Shown here in pieces: positions 8,455-16,878 of a stretch of DNA of 64,000 bases. Each line of letters begins with the position of its first letter. The stretch's first letter is position 1. A model generated the notes under the pieces. The model did no database searches and had not been told where the DNA came from. It saw only the letters and a list, made by a program, of their open reading frames with translations. The DNA comes from Micrococcales bacterium (GTDB lineage Bacteria; Actinomycetota; Actinomycetes; S36-B12; UBA10799): the NCBI GenBank assembly GCA_016703125.1, contig JADJCR010000005.1, positions 62,001 through 126,000 on the forward strand. The letters run 5' to 3'. A program made the translations under genes and the position numbers.

Positions 8455-9077
8455 GTCTCCAAGTCGAAGGTCAAGACGATCGCCCGCAACCAGGCGAACA
8501 AAGCCATCACGGCCCGTGCTCCGGGACTGTCCGTGCTGTCGGCCAAGACCGCCGCACCGACGGCCCCGCCGGCGGCGACCTGACCGGGGAGTATCCGGAT
8601 CCGAAGATCGCGGACAACGCGGTGACGACAACGAAGATCGCCGACGAGGCCGTCACGACGGCCAAGATCGCCGCGAACTCGGTGACCACGCCGAAGATCG
8701 CGGATAATGCCGTCAACTCGGCCAAGATCGCTAACGCCACCATCACCCAGGACGACCTCGCGCCGAACAGCGTCGGCAACGCTCAGCTCCAGACCAAGGT
8801 GTTTTTCGCGAAGGTGCAGTACAACGCGGCCAACCCGGTAATCCTCGCGGGGAGCCCCGGTGTGAGCTCGCAGGGAGAGGGAGCGTTGGCATTTCCGAGA
8901 ATCGGGTTCCCGCAGTCAATGGCCAATTGCGCGATCACCGCAACGACCTCAGCCGCCGCTGGTACGTCGATCGTGCGCCATTCGAGCCAGTCGGGCGGCA
9001 CCGTAGTGCAGCTCGCGGTCCAGGATGGGGCGAACGCCGGCGTCCGCGAGAACTTCAGCATCATCGGCATCTGCTGA
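8455..9077 (+). pseudogene. Frameshifted secreted or tail-fibre-like repeat protein
   Basis: Two reading frames together give one recognisable protein. Frame one, from about 8455, encodes VSKSKVKTIARNQANKAIT and ARAPGLSVLSAKTA, a segment common before the repeat region in actinobacterial surface proteins. Frame two, from about 8568, begins GGDLTGEYPDPKIADNAVT and continues with five KIAxNAVTTxKI-type repeats, then a compact C-terminal domain ending SIIGIC. GGDLTGxYPxPxIA is a well-known phage tail-fibre/collagen-like repeat entry motif. A frameshift lies between 8545 and 8571, and the 5' end is lost in the poly-G tract. Signal peptide and start are not visible. Confidence 0.55.
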
Positions 9078-9381
9078 GGGATTCGATCGAATGGCGCGTA
9101 CGAATGGGAGTGGGCCGTATACCACCGGACCTCGCTGCTCAATCCCCGGCTGGCCACGACCGATTACTGGGCCGAATCAGGGTTTTCGTGCATGGCGTTT
9201 CAGGCACTGATCAGGCGCGGAGGACATCGACGCTGACCGGCTACCCCTATCCGGTCGACCGGGTTTGATCCGCACGAGGGCCAATGCCCGAAGCGACTCC
9301 CGGTCAGAGAGCGATCGTCAGGAACTCAGTGCGACGGCGGTGTCCTCACAACGGGTCCCGCATCGCTGTTCCGTACGAACA

Positions 9382-9630
9382 TCAGTCCTTCGCGGAATCG
9401 CCGATCGATTGTGAGGGGGCCTTGCCGGCCAGAGCCGAAAAGGCCCCGTACACCAGGAACGCCGGCCACACCGTGCCCTTGAGCAGACCGACCGCGCGAT
9501 CGCGCGGGGTGTCCGAATGCGTCCAGAAGTAAACCCATGCGCCGATGACACCCAAGCCGTACACGGGACTGCCTCCGGCCCCTGACATGGACTTGCCGCT
9601 CTGCTGCTTCTGGTTGTTCTCATCCGTCAT
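9382..9630 (-). CDS. Small putative membrane protein
   Basis: An 82-residue protein of unknown function. A polar Gln/Asn/Ser-rich N-terminus (about 25 residues) is followed by two hydrophobic segments, VYGLGVIGAWVYFW (about 23-36) and GTVWPAFLVYGAFSALAG (about 52-69). GAGG precedes the first segment. The start at 9630 has GTGAGGAT immediately upstream. It resembles small actinobacterial two-TM proteins; no domain is recognised. The ~300 bp between 9078 and 9381 show no gene or structure I can support. Confidence 0.5.
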   Translation of the reverse strand: MTDENNQKQQSGKSMSGAGGSPVYGLGVIGAWVYFWTHSDTPRDRAVGLLKGTVWPAFLVYGAFSALAGKAPSQSIGDSAKD

Positions 9631-9818
9631 ATCCTCACGGTAGACCTGTGCCACCGGTTGTGAGGTGTCGTCTTGGGTCGGTACCTGATGAACGCGAGTT
9701 CCCTGCCACCCGACGGCACGAAGGTGACCCGATCTCTGAGTGCAGTCTGGCTGCACCAGTGAGTTCGTGCGTTTCGGTCCCGACGCGGCGCGACTTCGAG
9801 AGTCAGGGTGGCCAACGG

Positions 9819-10622
9819 TCAGTTCGTGCTAGATTCACCAGCTCGCTGCTGGATGGTCTGGTTGAGCCGCGACACCGATTCCCGCAGTTCAGCCACCTCG
9901 GTGCGCAGGGCCCGCGCATCTTCGGCGGTCAGAGCAGAGCCTTCGGCGGGGCTGTTCTTGTCGTCACCGAGAATCCAGGCGACGAGTTTGGCGGTGAACA
10001 TACTGGCAGCCAGGATGCCGCAGACGCTGACGACCACACCCAAGAACTTCCCGTCGGCCGTGGTGGGCGCGAAGTCCGTCCCAGTGTCGACGTGCAGCAG
10101 ACCGCCGAAAGCCCAAACGAAGGCGTCCCCGGGCCCATGGATGCCGGAGGACTGCTGATTGTTCTCCAACTCCACCATCGTCAGCGCGGACATCACGCCC
10201 ACGAACACGATCAGGACGAATGAGAACGTGAAGCCGTCGCCCGCAGACAGTTGCCGCAACTCCAGAATGAAGGCTACGACGATCAAGATGAACCAGATCG
10301 GATCCCAGAAGAGGATCAGGAACAGCGGGGCGATCAGCAGCATCGGTAGCGCCGGATGACGCAGGACGAACGCGAGTCGACCAGTTTCGCCGCTCACCTG
10401 CCGGATCCACGTGATAAGGAGCAAGATCCACAGGACTACCACTATGCCGTTCAGAATCCGCACCGTCGAAGGGCCCCAGTGGCCGAAGCCGGTGATGATG
10501 ATCGTCAGAGAGTAGACGGAAATGAAGGCAAGGCGCGCGATCGCAGGCCAGAACTCCGACAGCGGCGGGCGTCGCGCTGGCTCCATGTCAGCCGCCTCGG
10601 AAAGCTCTTCTGCGGAGGACAT
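9819..10622 (-). CDS. Ion-channel-like membrane protein with atypical selectivity filter
   Basis: A 267-residue integral membrane protein with about six hydrophobic segments (about 27-46, 57-74, 92-105, 107-122, 131-150, 192-216). The pattern before the last segment, DAFVWAFGGLL, is the pore helix of voltage-gated-like/Ion_trans_2 channels. In place of the potassium filter T-V-G-Y-G-D the protein has H-V-D-T-G-T-D (178-183), then FAPTTADGK, where P-T-T-x-x-G-K is the usual post-filter sequence. A C-terminal coiled coil (LTAEDARALRTEVAELRESV) would multimerise it. Ion selectivity is therefore uncertain. The start at ATG 10622 is uncertain; GTG 10700 is in frame upstream. Confidence 0.7.
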   Translation of the reverse strand: MSSAEELSEAADMEPARRPPLSEFWPAIARLAFISVYSLTIIITGFGHWGPSTVRILNGIVVVLWILLLITWIRQVSGETGRLAFVLRHPALPMLLIAPLFLILFWDPIWFILIVVAFILELRQLSAGDGFTFSFVLIVFVGVMSALTMVELENNQQSSGIHGPGDAFVWAFGGLLHVDTGTDFAPTTADGKFLGVVVSVCGILAASMFTAKLVAWILGDDKNSPAEGSALTAEDARALRTEVAELRESVSRLNQTIQQRAGESSTN

Positions 10623-10733
10623 GCCGGCGAGCCTATCGGGTGGAAGGACTCCGGACACGGTCGTGCCGGTTGCTGACGCCGACGGGCAGGGACCGGTCAC
10701 AAACCATCCGGTTCAAAGGCACGTAGGCGAGGC

Positions 10734-10870
10734 GAATTCGCCGCAACATTTTGTCGCATAGCGCACCCCACTCCCCCTCGTGACGCACACCGTCTCCGGG
10801 TGAACACTGGCGAAGATGCCCGGCGAACCGCAACGGGTGAGCCGAGCCGGGCGCAGGACTGACTGACCGC
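10734..10870 (+). repeat. Complete copy A of dispersed repeat family 1
   Basis: About 137 bp beginning GAATTCGCCGCAACATTTTG and ending ACTGACTGACCGC. Shared blocks with copies B and C are TCGCxxAGCGCACC, ACTCCCCCTCGTGACGCACA, CGAAGATGCCCGGCG and the ACTGACTGAC end. It lies upstream of the ion-channel-like gene and is followed after 33 bp by an inverted repeat of family 2. Confidence 0.85.
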
Positions 10871-10903
10871 GAGCGGATTGGAGCGTCAGGTGGGGTTCGT
10901 GCA

Positions 10904-10960
10904 GTTGGATGGGGTTCGTCGCCGCCTGAGTATCATCCAACTACCCGAACCCCATCCAAC
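10904..10960. repeat. Inverted repeat, family 2 copy 1
   Basis: Perfect 15 bp arms GTTGGATGGGGTTCG (10904-10918) and CGAACCCCATCCAAC (10946-10960) with a 27 nt loop that contains a further ATCCAACTACC. It could form a strong hairpin in DNA or RNA. Related sequence is found at 16507-16534 and 18676-18792. The remaining intergenic bases to 11166 hold no gene I recognise. Confidence 0.8.
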
Positions 10961-11166
10961 GCGACGAAGAGCCTGACCCGGATTCCCGGACACGGGTGGT
11001 GTGGGGACGACACCGGGACCTCTTGGGTGGTCGGTGTGGACGCGGACGACGACCTTGCCACGGCTGCCGGTGTGGGCCTCCCAGCGGTAGTTGGTGTCCC
11101 ACCGCCAGGAGGCCCACACCGCAGCACGGAGGCAGATGGCTCCGAACTGGACGGACTCCCCTGGGT

Positions 11167-11658
11167 TCACACGTGCCGCTGGGCACCAACGGTTTCACGG
11201 TCCCGGCTGGTCGCCATGGTCGCCGACTGTGCGGTGCGCGGCCACGTCCAGGCGGACCGCAGGATGAGGGCGAGCAGGACCAGTTCCAGTGCGACGCCGA
11301 GACCGTAGAAGACGATCCAGGTTTCGCTCGCCAGGTTGAATACCGTAACGGGGACGTAGAGCGCGGCCACGATGAGGTTCGCGCTGCGGCTCACCCGGGC
11401 AGGCAGCGTCGTCGACAGCACGATCATCAGGATCGGGACGGCCATCAGGGTCAGTGCCGACGTCGAGAAGGTCTGGGAGAGGGCGAACTCGAACACCCTG
11501 CCGTCGAGGATGTCGCTGATGGTGCCGGGCGTGTAGAAGTTGAGAATGTCCACGTAGGCGTACAGGAACATGAAACTCGTCCACGCTGCGGCGAGTTTCG
11601 CTCTCACCGGCATGGGCTGGTCTTCCAGTGTTGTGGCTTGTTGACGTGTTCTCATCAT
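11167..11658 (-). CDS. DUF6326 family membrane protein
   Basis: A 163-residue protein with four predicted membrane helices: a segment at WTSFMFLYAYVDILNFYTPG, then helices near 60-80, 95-115 and 125-145. The first helix with YVDILNFYTPGTI and the VFYGLGVALELVLLALILR block are typical of the DUF6326 family of small membrane proteins of unknown function. ATG 11658 or 11655 fits, with GGAG upstream; in-frame codons further upstream encode no conserved sequence. It is divergent from the sensor kinase operon, 159 bp apart, so it may be regulated by that system. Confidence 0.72.
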   Translation of the reverse strand: MMRTRQQATTLEDQPMPVRAKLAAAWTSFMFLYAYVDILNFYTPGTISDILDGRVFEFALSQTFSTSALTLMAVPILMIVLSTTLPARVSRSANLIVAALYVPVTVFNLASETWIVFYGLGVALELVLLALILRSAWTWPRTAQSATMATSRDRETVGAQRHV

Positions 11659-11805
11659 GGGCTCCGTTACTGTCGTGAGGATCGGTAGTTCCACGATCGC
11701 TGGGCCCAGCGCCGGGCGTATCCGCCCGGAGGCCGGAGTGCGCCTGGCCGATGGCACGGTCTCTGTCTCGTTCTTTGGGTGGGTACGCCGACGCGGGCCG
11801 ATCCC

Positions 11806-11811
11806 TAGGCT
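11806..11811 (+). promoter_or_regulatory. Leaderless -10 box (TAGGCT) of the two-component operon
   Basis: TAGGCT is 6 nt before the GTG start at 11818. No ribosome binding site is present, consistent with a leaderless transcript. Confidence 0.5.
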
Positions 11812-11817
11812 GGACCC

Positions 11818-12957
11818 GTGATCACTGTCCGGCGCTCGATCTGGCATGAGCCACGGCCTACAGACGCTCCACCCATCGGTCGTCTCGACTGGCTGCTGGT
11901 GGGCGTGTTCGCGGCCGCCGCCGTGCTCGAGGGCATCGTTCGGCCGGACCTGGCCTGGCGACCCCTTGTGATGGTGCTCGCCCTCGCGCTACTACCGGCC
12001 CTGCTCTGGCGGCGGAGCCGCCCCCTGCTGGCTGCCCTGATCGGGTGGGGTGCCGCCGGGCTGCTCTCGGTCCTCCAGCTGACTGCGAACACCGGGGACC
12101 TCGGACTGCTGTCCATGATGGCCGTCCTGATCCTGCTCTACTCCCTGGTGCGGTGGGGCTCTGGACGGGAGATGGTCCTGGGGACAGCCTTCGTGACCGT
12201 CGTCGTCGCGCTGGGGATGTCCGCCGCCTCAGCCGGCTGGGCCGAAGTCCTCGGCGCGAGCGCCCTCTTGCTGATGATCGTCGCCCTCGCGGCTGTTTTC
12301 CGGTACCGCGCGGACCTGTGGCAGCGCCAACAGCGCGAGATCCGCAATGAGGAGCGGGTAGCGCTGGCGCGCGAGTTGCACGACACCGTGGCCCACCACG
12401 TCTCGGCCATCGCGGTGCAGGCGCAGGCCGGTGGTGTGGTCGCCGGCACCCAGCCCGAGAAGGCTGCCGAGGTCCTGGCCGCGATCGAGTCTGAAGCGTC
12501 GCGAACCCTGGCGGAGATGAGATCCATGGTGCGCGTGCTACGTGAGGAGGACGCCGTCGCCTACGCACCGCAACGGGGTGTCGCGGACCTGCCTGCTCTG
12601 GCGCGCGACGACACGGCGCCCGCCGTCGAGGTCTCGCTGAACGGTTCGTTGACCAGGCTGGCACCATCCGTGGACGCCGCGCTCTACCGGCTCGCGCAGG
12701 AGTCGCTCACCAACGCCGTACGGCACGCCCATGGCGCGACCCGCGTCGGGATCGACGTTCGCCGGGAGGGCGACGCCGTGAGGCTGCGTGTGAGCGACGA
12801 CGGACAGACCGAGCCGGGGCCGACCCCGGAGCCTGGGTTCGGCCTGCTGGGTATGGCCGAACGTGCCCAGCTCCTCGGCGGATCGTTCTCCGCCGGACCG
12901 GGGCCCGAGGGTGGCTGGGTGGTCGAGGCCGTGCTGCCGGTGGAGACGCTGGCATGA
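11818..12957 (+). CDS. Sensor histidine kinase (NarL/LuxR-partner type)
   Basis: A membrane sensor kinase of 379 residues. Five or six hydrophobic segments in residues 23-162 form the sensor, with no large extracytoplasmic loop. HisKA_3 follows, with the phosphoacceptor in RELHDTVAHHVSAIAVQAQ (H188). The ATPase domain shows an N box in QESLTNAVRHAHGA and a G box in GFGLLGMAERAQLLGG. The signal is unknown; a short-loop membrane sensor suggests detection of envelope stress or a membrane-borne compound. It overlaps the response regulator by ATGA, so the two are one signalling pair. Confidence 0.92.
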   Translation: MITVRRSIWHEPRPTDAPPIGRLDWLLVGVFAAAAVLEGIVRPDLAWRPLVMVLALALLPALLWRRSRPLLAALIGWGAAGLLSVLQLTANTGDLGLLSMMAVLILLYSLVRWGSGREMVLGTAFVTVVVALGMSAASAGWAEVLGASALLLMIVALAAVFRYRADLWQRQQREIRNEERVALARELHDTVAHHVSAIAVQAQAGGVVAGTQPEKAAEVLAAIESEASRTLAEMRSMVRVLREEDAVAYAPQRGVADLPALARDDTAPAVEVSLNGSLTRLAPSVDAALYRLAQESLTNAVRHAHGATRVGIDVRREGDAVRLRVSDDGQTEPGPTPEPGFGLLGMAERAQLLGGSFSAGPGPEGGWVVEAVLPVETLA

Positions 12958-13610
12958 GCATCCGTGTTGTCGTCGCCGACGACCAGGACTTGGTCCGGAC
13001 CGGCCTGGTGATGATCCTCGGCGCGCAGCCCGACCTCGAGGTCGTGGGGGAAGCAGCAGACGGGCTCGCAGCGCTCGAAATGGCGACCCAACTGCGTCCC
13101 GATGTCCTCCTTGTCGACATCCGAATGCCCGGGCTCGACGGCGTCGAGGTGACGCGGCGCCTGGCCGGGCCAGACGTGACGGATCCGATGGCGGTCGTCG
13201 TCATCACCACGTTCGACCTCGACGAGTACGTCCTCGGGGCCCTGCGCGCGGGCGCCCGCGGCTTCCTGCTCAAAGACGCCGGGCCGGAACTCCTCGTGCA
13301 GGCCATCCACGCGGCGGCTGATGGTGACGCGCTGATCGCCCCGAACGTCACCCGCCGACTGCTGGCGACGTTCGCCGATCAGGCGCCAGCGGTCGCGGTT
13401 CAGCCCGTCGACCCGCTCACCGAACGCGAGGAGGAGGTGCTCGCGCTGGTGGCACGGGGCCGGACCAACGCCGAGATCGCCACCGAACTCTTCGTCGCCC
13501 TGAGCACGGTCAAGACCCACGTCGCATCGTTGATGACCAAGCTCGGCGCGCGCAACCGCGTGGAGATCGCGATGTGGGCATACGACACGAGGCGCGTGAG
13601 AGCCGATTAG
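12954..13610 (+). CDS. LuxR-family response regulator
   Basis: A 218-residue regulator. The receiver domain has the acidic pair DD (9-10), the phosphoacceptor D55 in LLVDIRMPG and the conserved lysine in LLKDAG. The C-terminal helix-turn-helix (LTEREEEVLALVARGRTNAE ... LSTVKTHVASLMTKL) is a GerE/LuxR DNA-binding domain. All catalytic residues are intact, so it should be phosphorylated by the preceding kinase. Its targets are unknown; the divergent DUF6326 gene is a candidate. Confidence 0.93.
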   Translation: MSIRVVVADDQDLVRTGLVMILGAQPDLEVVGEAADGLAALEMATQLRPDVLLVDIRMPGLDGVEVTRRLAGPDVTDPMAVVVITTFDLDEYVLGALRAGARGFLLKDAGPELLVQAIHAAADGDALIAPNVTRRLLATFADQAPAVAVQPVDPLTEREEEVLALVARGRTNAEIATELFVALSTVKTHVASLMTKLGARNRVEIAMWAYDTRRVRAD

Positions 13611-13766
13611 GGCGTGTCTCCATCCGGGACCACGGCGGCGTATATGCAGACCGGAAGAGCGAACTGCCCAAGCGCATCAAGCTGTCTGCCGTGCTCACCT
13701 CCGCGAATGCCCGGCAACACCGCCGTCACCCGCACCACCACCTACACAGCAGGCAAACGCGGCCAA

Positions 13767-13902
13767 GAGAATCACCGGAACACTTGTCGCGCAGCGCACC
13801 ACACTCCCCCTCGTGACGCACACCGTCAGCGGGTGAGCATTCCGAAGATGCCCGGCGGACCGAAACGGGTGGGCCAACCCGGGCGCGGGACTGACTGACC
13901 GC
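13767..13902 (+). repeat. Complete copy B of dispersed repeat family 1
   Basis: 136 bp from GAGAATCACCGGAACACTTG to GACTGACTGACCGC. It is the copy most similar to copy A. It ends 21 bp before the stop codon of the RelE-like toxin. Apart from this copy, the 313 bp between 13611 and 13923 show nothing I recognise. Confidence 0.85.
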
Positions 13903-13923
13903 AGATCGGAACCATCAGTCGGT

Positions 13924-14193
13924 TCAGTAGATGTCCGAACGTGGACCGACTGCCAGCACGGTGACCGTCATGTCCTGATCGTCAGTTCGGTACAGGATGC
14001 GGTAGGTGCCGCGACGGGCGCTGTGTCTGTCGTCCAGGGGCGGCATGAGTTGCTTGCCCACCCGATGTGGGTTGTCCAGCAGTGGTCCGGTGATGAACTC
14101 GAACGCCGCGAAAGCGATCGATTCCGGCAACTTTTCAGCAAACTGCCGGCGCACCGTGGATGTGCTGACGAGTCGGTAGAGACGCGCGGTCAC
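13924..14193 (-). CDS. RelE/ParE-family toxin
   Basis: An 89-residue basic protein. The region FEFITGPLLDNPHRVGKQLM ... YRILYRTDDQDMTVTVLAVG is the RelE/ParE core, with the R-G-T-Y-R-I-L-Y strand and C-terminal V-L-x-V-G-x-R-S-D-I-Y. RelE-type proteins cleave ribosome-bound mRNA, whereas ParE-type proteins poison gyrase; these cannot be separated by sequence alone here. It overlaps the antitoxin by ATGA (14190-14193). A family 1 repeat lies just beyond its 3' end. Confidence 0.88.
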   Translation of the reverse strand: MTARLYRLVSTSTVRRQFAEKLPESIAFAAFEFITGPLLDNPHRVGKQLMPPLDDRHSARRGTYRILYRTDDQDMTVTVLAVGPRSDIY

Positions 14194-14477
14194 CCGTGCA
14201 TCCGGCGCTGCTCCATCGCCTCTTTCAGGTCGTCCGCCGACTCCACCCTGCCAACGGCGAGATCGGCATCCGACGAGACGAGCTGGGCGATCATGTCGGG
14301 ATCGGCCAGTGCCGCGATGGTCTCCTCCAGTCGTTGCAGATCATCGGGCGCCAGCAACACTGCTGACGGGTGGCCATGCACGGTCACGATCACCCGCTCG
14401 TGCTGAGTGCTGACCCTACTGATCAATTCCGACAGATGGGCCTTCACTTCCGCGAGTGGCAAGCTAGTCATAGTCAT
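14190..14477 (-). CDS. Phd/YefM-family antitoxin
   Basis: A 95-residue antitoxin. The N-terminus (LPLAEVKAHLSELISRVSTQ, then ERVIVTVHGHPSAVLLAPDD) is the Phd/YefM DNA-binding fold. The C-terminal acidic helix (ADDLKEAMEQRRMHG) is expected to wrap the toxin. It precedes the RelE-like gene in the coupled order antitoxin then toxin and is likely autoregulatory. ATG 14477 is preferred; TTG 14489 and ATG 14471 are also possible. No clear ribosome binding site is seen. Confidence 0.87.
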   Translation of the reverse strand: MTMTSLPLAEVKAHLSELISRVSTQHERVIVTVHGHPSAVLLAPDDLQRLEETIAALADPDMIAQLVSSDADLAVGRVESADDLKEAMEQRRMHG

Positions 14478-14572
14478 AAGTGTGACCAACTATCCGGGCG
14501 CTGGCGATAGGCGAAGCCGGCCGGTCCGGCCTCCGAATCGCCCATCGCCGGGAGGTCTACGACCGCTGAGTC

Positions 14573-14654
14573 ATCAGGCAAGCTCCGAAGTCGTGCCCAT
14601 GGCGTCATGGGTGCCATCAGGCAAGCTCCAAAGTTTGCCACTTGGAGTGATGGC
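14573..14654 (+). repeat. Direct repeats and nested hairpins upstream of a methyltransferase
   Basis: ATCAGGCAAGCTCCGAAGT (14573-14591) recurs as ATCAGGCAAGCTCCAAAGT (14616-14634). Between them lies the palindrome CCCATG-GCGT-CATGGG (14596-14611). The second copy is the left part of a two-part hairpin: GCCATCA pairs with TGATGGC, and CTCCAA with TTGGAG (14613-14654). It lies 127 bp upstream of the methyltransferase start and could be a structured leader, operator or repeat remnant. Confidence 0.5.
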
Positions 14655-14780
14655 GGGTGATCCTGGTTCGGATGTCACCGGCAAGCGGAAGGAGTGCGCA
14701 GTGGGAGCCAGACACGCCGACCAGGTGTGCGAGACAGCTGCGTGGACTGCCTGCGCCGACCACCAACTGGTTTGTGTGTG

Positions 14781-15401
14781 ATGGCTGAGTTCGACAGACG
14801 CTACTGGGAAGACCACTGGGAGCCCGCCGCGGCGTCGGTCCGGCGCCTCCCCGCCAATCCCTACCTGCCGGCCGAGACCATGCGACTGCCCATCGGCACC
14901 GCACTCGACGCCGGCTGTGGGATGGGGGCCGAGGCCCTCTGGCTCGCCGAGAACGGCTGGCAGGTAACCGCCGCCGACATCTCCACGAAAGCGCTGGCGG
15001 CGGCGCGGGCCCGCGCCGCCGAAGCCGGGATCGACGCTGAGATCGAGTGGGTGGAGGCCGATCTGGCCCGGTGGGAACCCGGACGGACCTGGGATCTGGT
15101 GGTCACCAACTACGCCCACGCCGACATCGGACAGCTCGCGTTCTACGAGCGTCTGTCATCCTGGGTGTCCCCCGGTGGCACGCTGCTGATCGTGGGTCAT
15201 CTTCACACCCACCACGAAGAGGATCGCGGTGCACATGACCATCCCGAGAGCGCCACGGCGACACTGGACACGATCACGCATCTCTTCCGCGGCCCGCACT
15301 GGCGAATCGAGACCGGCTACGAGAACACCCGCACCGTGCCTCCCGGCGGCCACGCCGCACACCTGCGCGACGTGATCGTCCGCGCTCACCGACTCACCTG
15401 A
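14781..15401 (+). CDS. Class I SAM-dependent methyltransferase
   Basis: A 206-residue methyltransferase starting RRYWEDHW. Motif I, ALDAGCGMGAEALWLAENGW, is followed by the acidic VTAADIS at the end of strand 2 and by DLVVTNYAHADI (motif IV region). A histidine-rich loop, HLHTHHEEDRGAHDH, is unusual and could bind metal. The family is similar to thiopurine/tellurite-type and other small-molecule methyltransferases; substrate is unknown. ATG 14781 begins the conserved region, although no ribosome binding site is visible. It lies between two toxin-antitoxin modules. Confidence 0.88.
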   Translation: MAEFDRRYWEDHWEPAAASVRRLPANPYLPAETMRLPIGTALDAGCGMGAEALWLAENGWQVTAADISTKALAAARARAAEAGIDAEIEWVEADLARWEPGRTWDLVVTNYAHADIGQLAFYERLSSWVSPGGTLLIVGHLHTHHEEDRGAHDHPESATATLDTITHLFRGPHWRIETGYENTRTVPPGGHAAHLRDVIVRAHRLT

Positions 15402-15602
15402 CCGGCCCCTGCGATTCGCGCCGGAACCTCGGCTCGGCGCCGTCTACCCCGTCCACCAGCGTGCGAGCCCCTGCCCAACTCATGACCCACCGGCACACCG
15501 CGAACCGGGACGGGGGCCCGACAGGGGCGCGAGAGGCCGGCGCCGGACCCACCAAAAAAAATGAGGCTGGACGGCCGTAGCACCAGGTGCGACACTGAGA
15601 CC

Positions 15603-15857
15603 ATGCCCACAACGATCAGCCAGCGAGAACTGCGCAACTCCAGCGGTGACATCATGCGGCGCCTCGAGGCAGGAGAGACGTTCGTCGTCACGCGTGCGGG
15701 CAAGCCGGTCGGTGAGTTGGGTCCGGTTCGACGGCGGCCTTTTGTCAGTTCCCAGCTTGTGGCTGACGTGTTCCACGGTGCGCCGAGCATCGACCGTGAT
15801 CGCCTCAGGCGAGATCTCGACGCGGTCGCAGACGCCGGGCTGGATCTTCGTGCCTAA
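15603..15857 (+). CDS. Phd/YefM-family antitoxin (VapB role)
   Basis: An 84-residue protein with TISQRELRNSSGDIMRRLEA, then FVVTRAGKPVGELGPV, the canonical Phd/YefM DNA-binding domain found in many VapBC pairs. The C-terminal tail (RDRLRRDLDAVADAGLDL) should bind the toxin. Its stop overlaps the toxin start by 8 bp. Upstream, GACACT lies about 6 nt before the ATG. It is 201 bp after the methyltransferase. Confidence 0.88.
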   Translation: MPTTISQRELRNSSGDIMRRLEAGETFVVTRAGKPVGELGPVRRRPFVSSQLVADVFHGAPSIDRDRLRRDLDAVADAGLDLRA

Positions 15858-16260
15858 TCAGCGCCTGGCGAGGGGAATCCTGGACACATCCGTCGTCATC
15901 GACCTGGAACGTATCGATCCGGGGATGCTCCCCGTGGAGGTCGCAGTCACGGCCATCACCATGGCAGAACTCGCGGCCGGTCCCCACGCCACCACAGATC
16001 CGGCGGAGAGAGCACGCCGCCAGGACCGGCTTCAACGCGCGGAGGCGGCCTTCGATCCCCTCGCGTTCGACACCGCCGCCGCCCGAGCCTACGGATTGAT
16101 CTACGCGGCTGTGATCGCTCAGGGCCGCAAGGCCCGAGGAGCGCGGGCGGTCGACCTGCTCATTGCAGGTGTGGCTGCGGCACATGGCATTCCCCTGGTC
16201 ACGCGGAACCCTGAGGCCTTCTCGGGTCTTGCGGGCATCGTCACCGTCGTCGAAGTGTAG
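15850..16260 (+). CDS. vapC: VapC-type PIN-domain toxin
   Basis: A 136-residue PIN-domain ribonuclease. The first acidic residue is in ILDTSVVIDLE, the second in TMAELAAGPH, the third in ARAVDLLIAGVAAAHGIPLV, and RNPEAFSGL closes the fold; all four PIN acidic/polar positions appear intact. GTG 15850 overlaps the antitoxin stop and gives the typical VapC length. A complete family 1 repeat begins 5 bp after its stop codon. Confidence 0.92.
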   Translation: MPNQRLARGILDTSVVIDLERIDPGMLPVEVAVTAITMAELAAGPHATTDPAERARRQDRLQRAEAAFDPLAFDTAAARAYGLIYAAVIAQGRKARGARAVDLLIAGVAAAHGIPLVTRNPEAFSGLAGIVTVVEV

Positions 16261-16265
16261 GCCAG

Positions 16266-16402
16266 GGAACTCGCCGGGATACTTTGTCCCACAGCGCACC
16301 CCTCTCCCCTCGCAACGCACACCGTCAAGCCGTCGACAGTCCGAAGATGCCTGGCAAACCGAGACGGGTGCCGCCGAGCCGGGCACTGACTGACGGACTG
16401 AC
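16266..16402 (+). repeat. Complete copy C of dispersed repeat family 1
   Basis: About 137 bp from GAACTCGCCGGGATACTTTG to ACTGACGGACTGACGG, immediately downstream of VapC. It is more diverged than copies A and B (for example CTCTCCCCTCGCAACGCACA), but all shared blocks are present in the same order and orientation. Confidence 0.82.
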
Positions 16403-16878
16403 GGTGGAACCGTCAGTCCATGCCGAACACGTCGGAACGTAGGTCCGCCGCGGGTACGGCGGTCATGCTGCGTGCAGCTGGTTGCGATTCCTCGCTGCCC
16501 GAACGTCAACCATCTACCCGAACGCCATCCAACGGGATTAGCCGTACCGACGCCAACTTGACTCGTGGCAGGTCGTCTCCGGTGATGTCGTCGGGCGGGT
16601 CCGTCGCGACGGCTGGTGCCCAGAACACGGTGGGAACTGCGTGCGAGGAGCGCGACAAGAACCGAGGTCTCGGAAGAGCTGAGTGCGCATAATGTCCTCA
16701 CGAGTTGTCGCCTGCAGCGGCCACCTTCCCACAGCGAGCCGCCCTTCGCGCCAAGCTTGACCGGCCAACTGACCCGGCCTCCGACAGAGGATTCGAAGAC
16801 CGCCACGTCTCGGCACCCAAACGGTGAACGTGAAGCCGTCCCGAGGTTGCCGCCGTTCAACACGCCATGCCTGAAGGG
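16403..16878. other. Intergenic stretch without recognisable gene
   Basis: About 475 bp between repeat copy C and the DUF72 gene. Apart from a family 2 repeat half-site at 16507-16534, I find no open frame with recognisable protein, RNA gene or terminator. Frames present are arginine- or serine-rich shadows. Confidence 0.4.
16507..16534 (+). repeat. Family 2 repeat, half copy
   Basis: CAACCATCTACCCGAACGCCATCCAACG matches the right arm of the family 2 inverted repeats at 10946 and 18755-18790. No left arm is found nearby, so this is a decayed or half copy. Confidence 0.6.

Noticed and set aside
10886..11170. A 94-residue minus-strand frame rich in Trp and Arg (VWASWRWDTNYRWEAH)
   Set aside because: No family recognised, no ribosome binding site, and its 3' part is formed by the family 2 inverted repeat.
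14573..14654. The methyltransferase leader as a known riboswitch
   Set aside because: I could not match it to the conserved core of any riboswitch class; it is reported only as repeats and hairpins.
15805..16863. A 352-residue minus-strand frame opposite VapC and the following repeat
   Set aside because: It is antisense to the PIN-domain gene and has no recognisable domain; composition is typical of a shadow frame.
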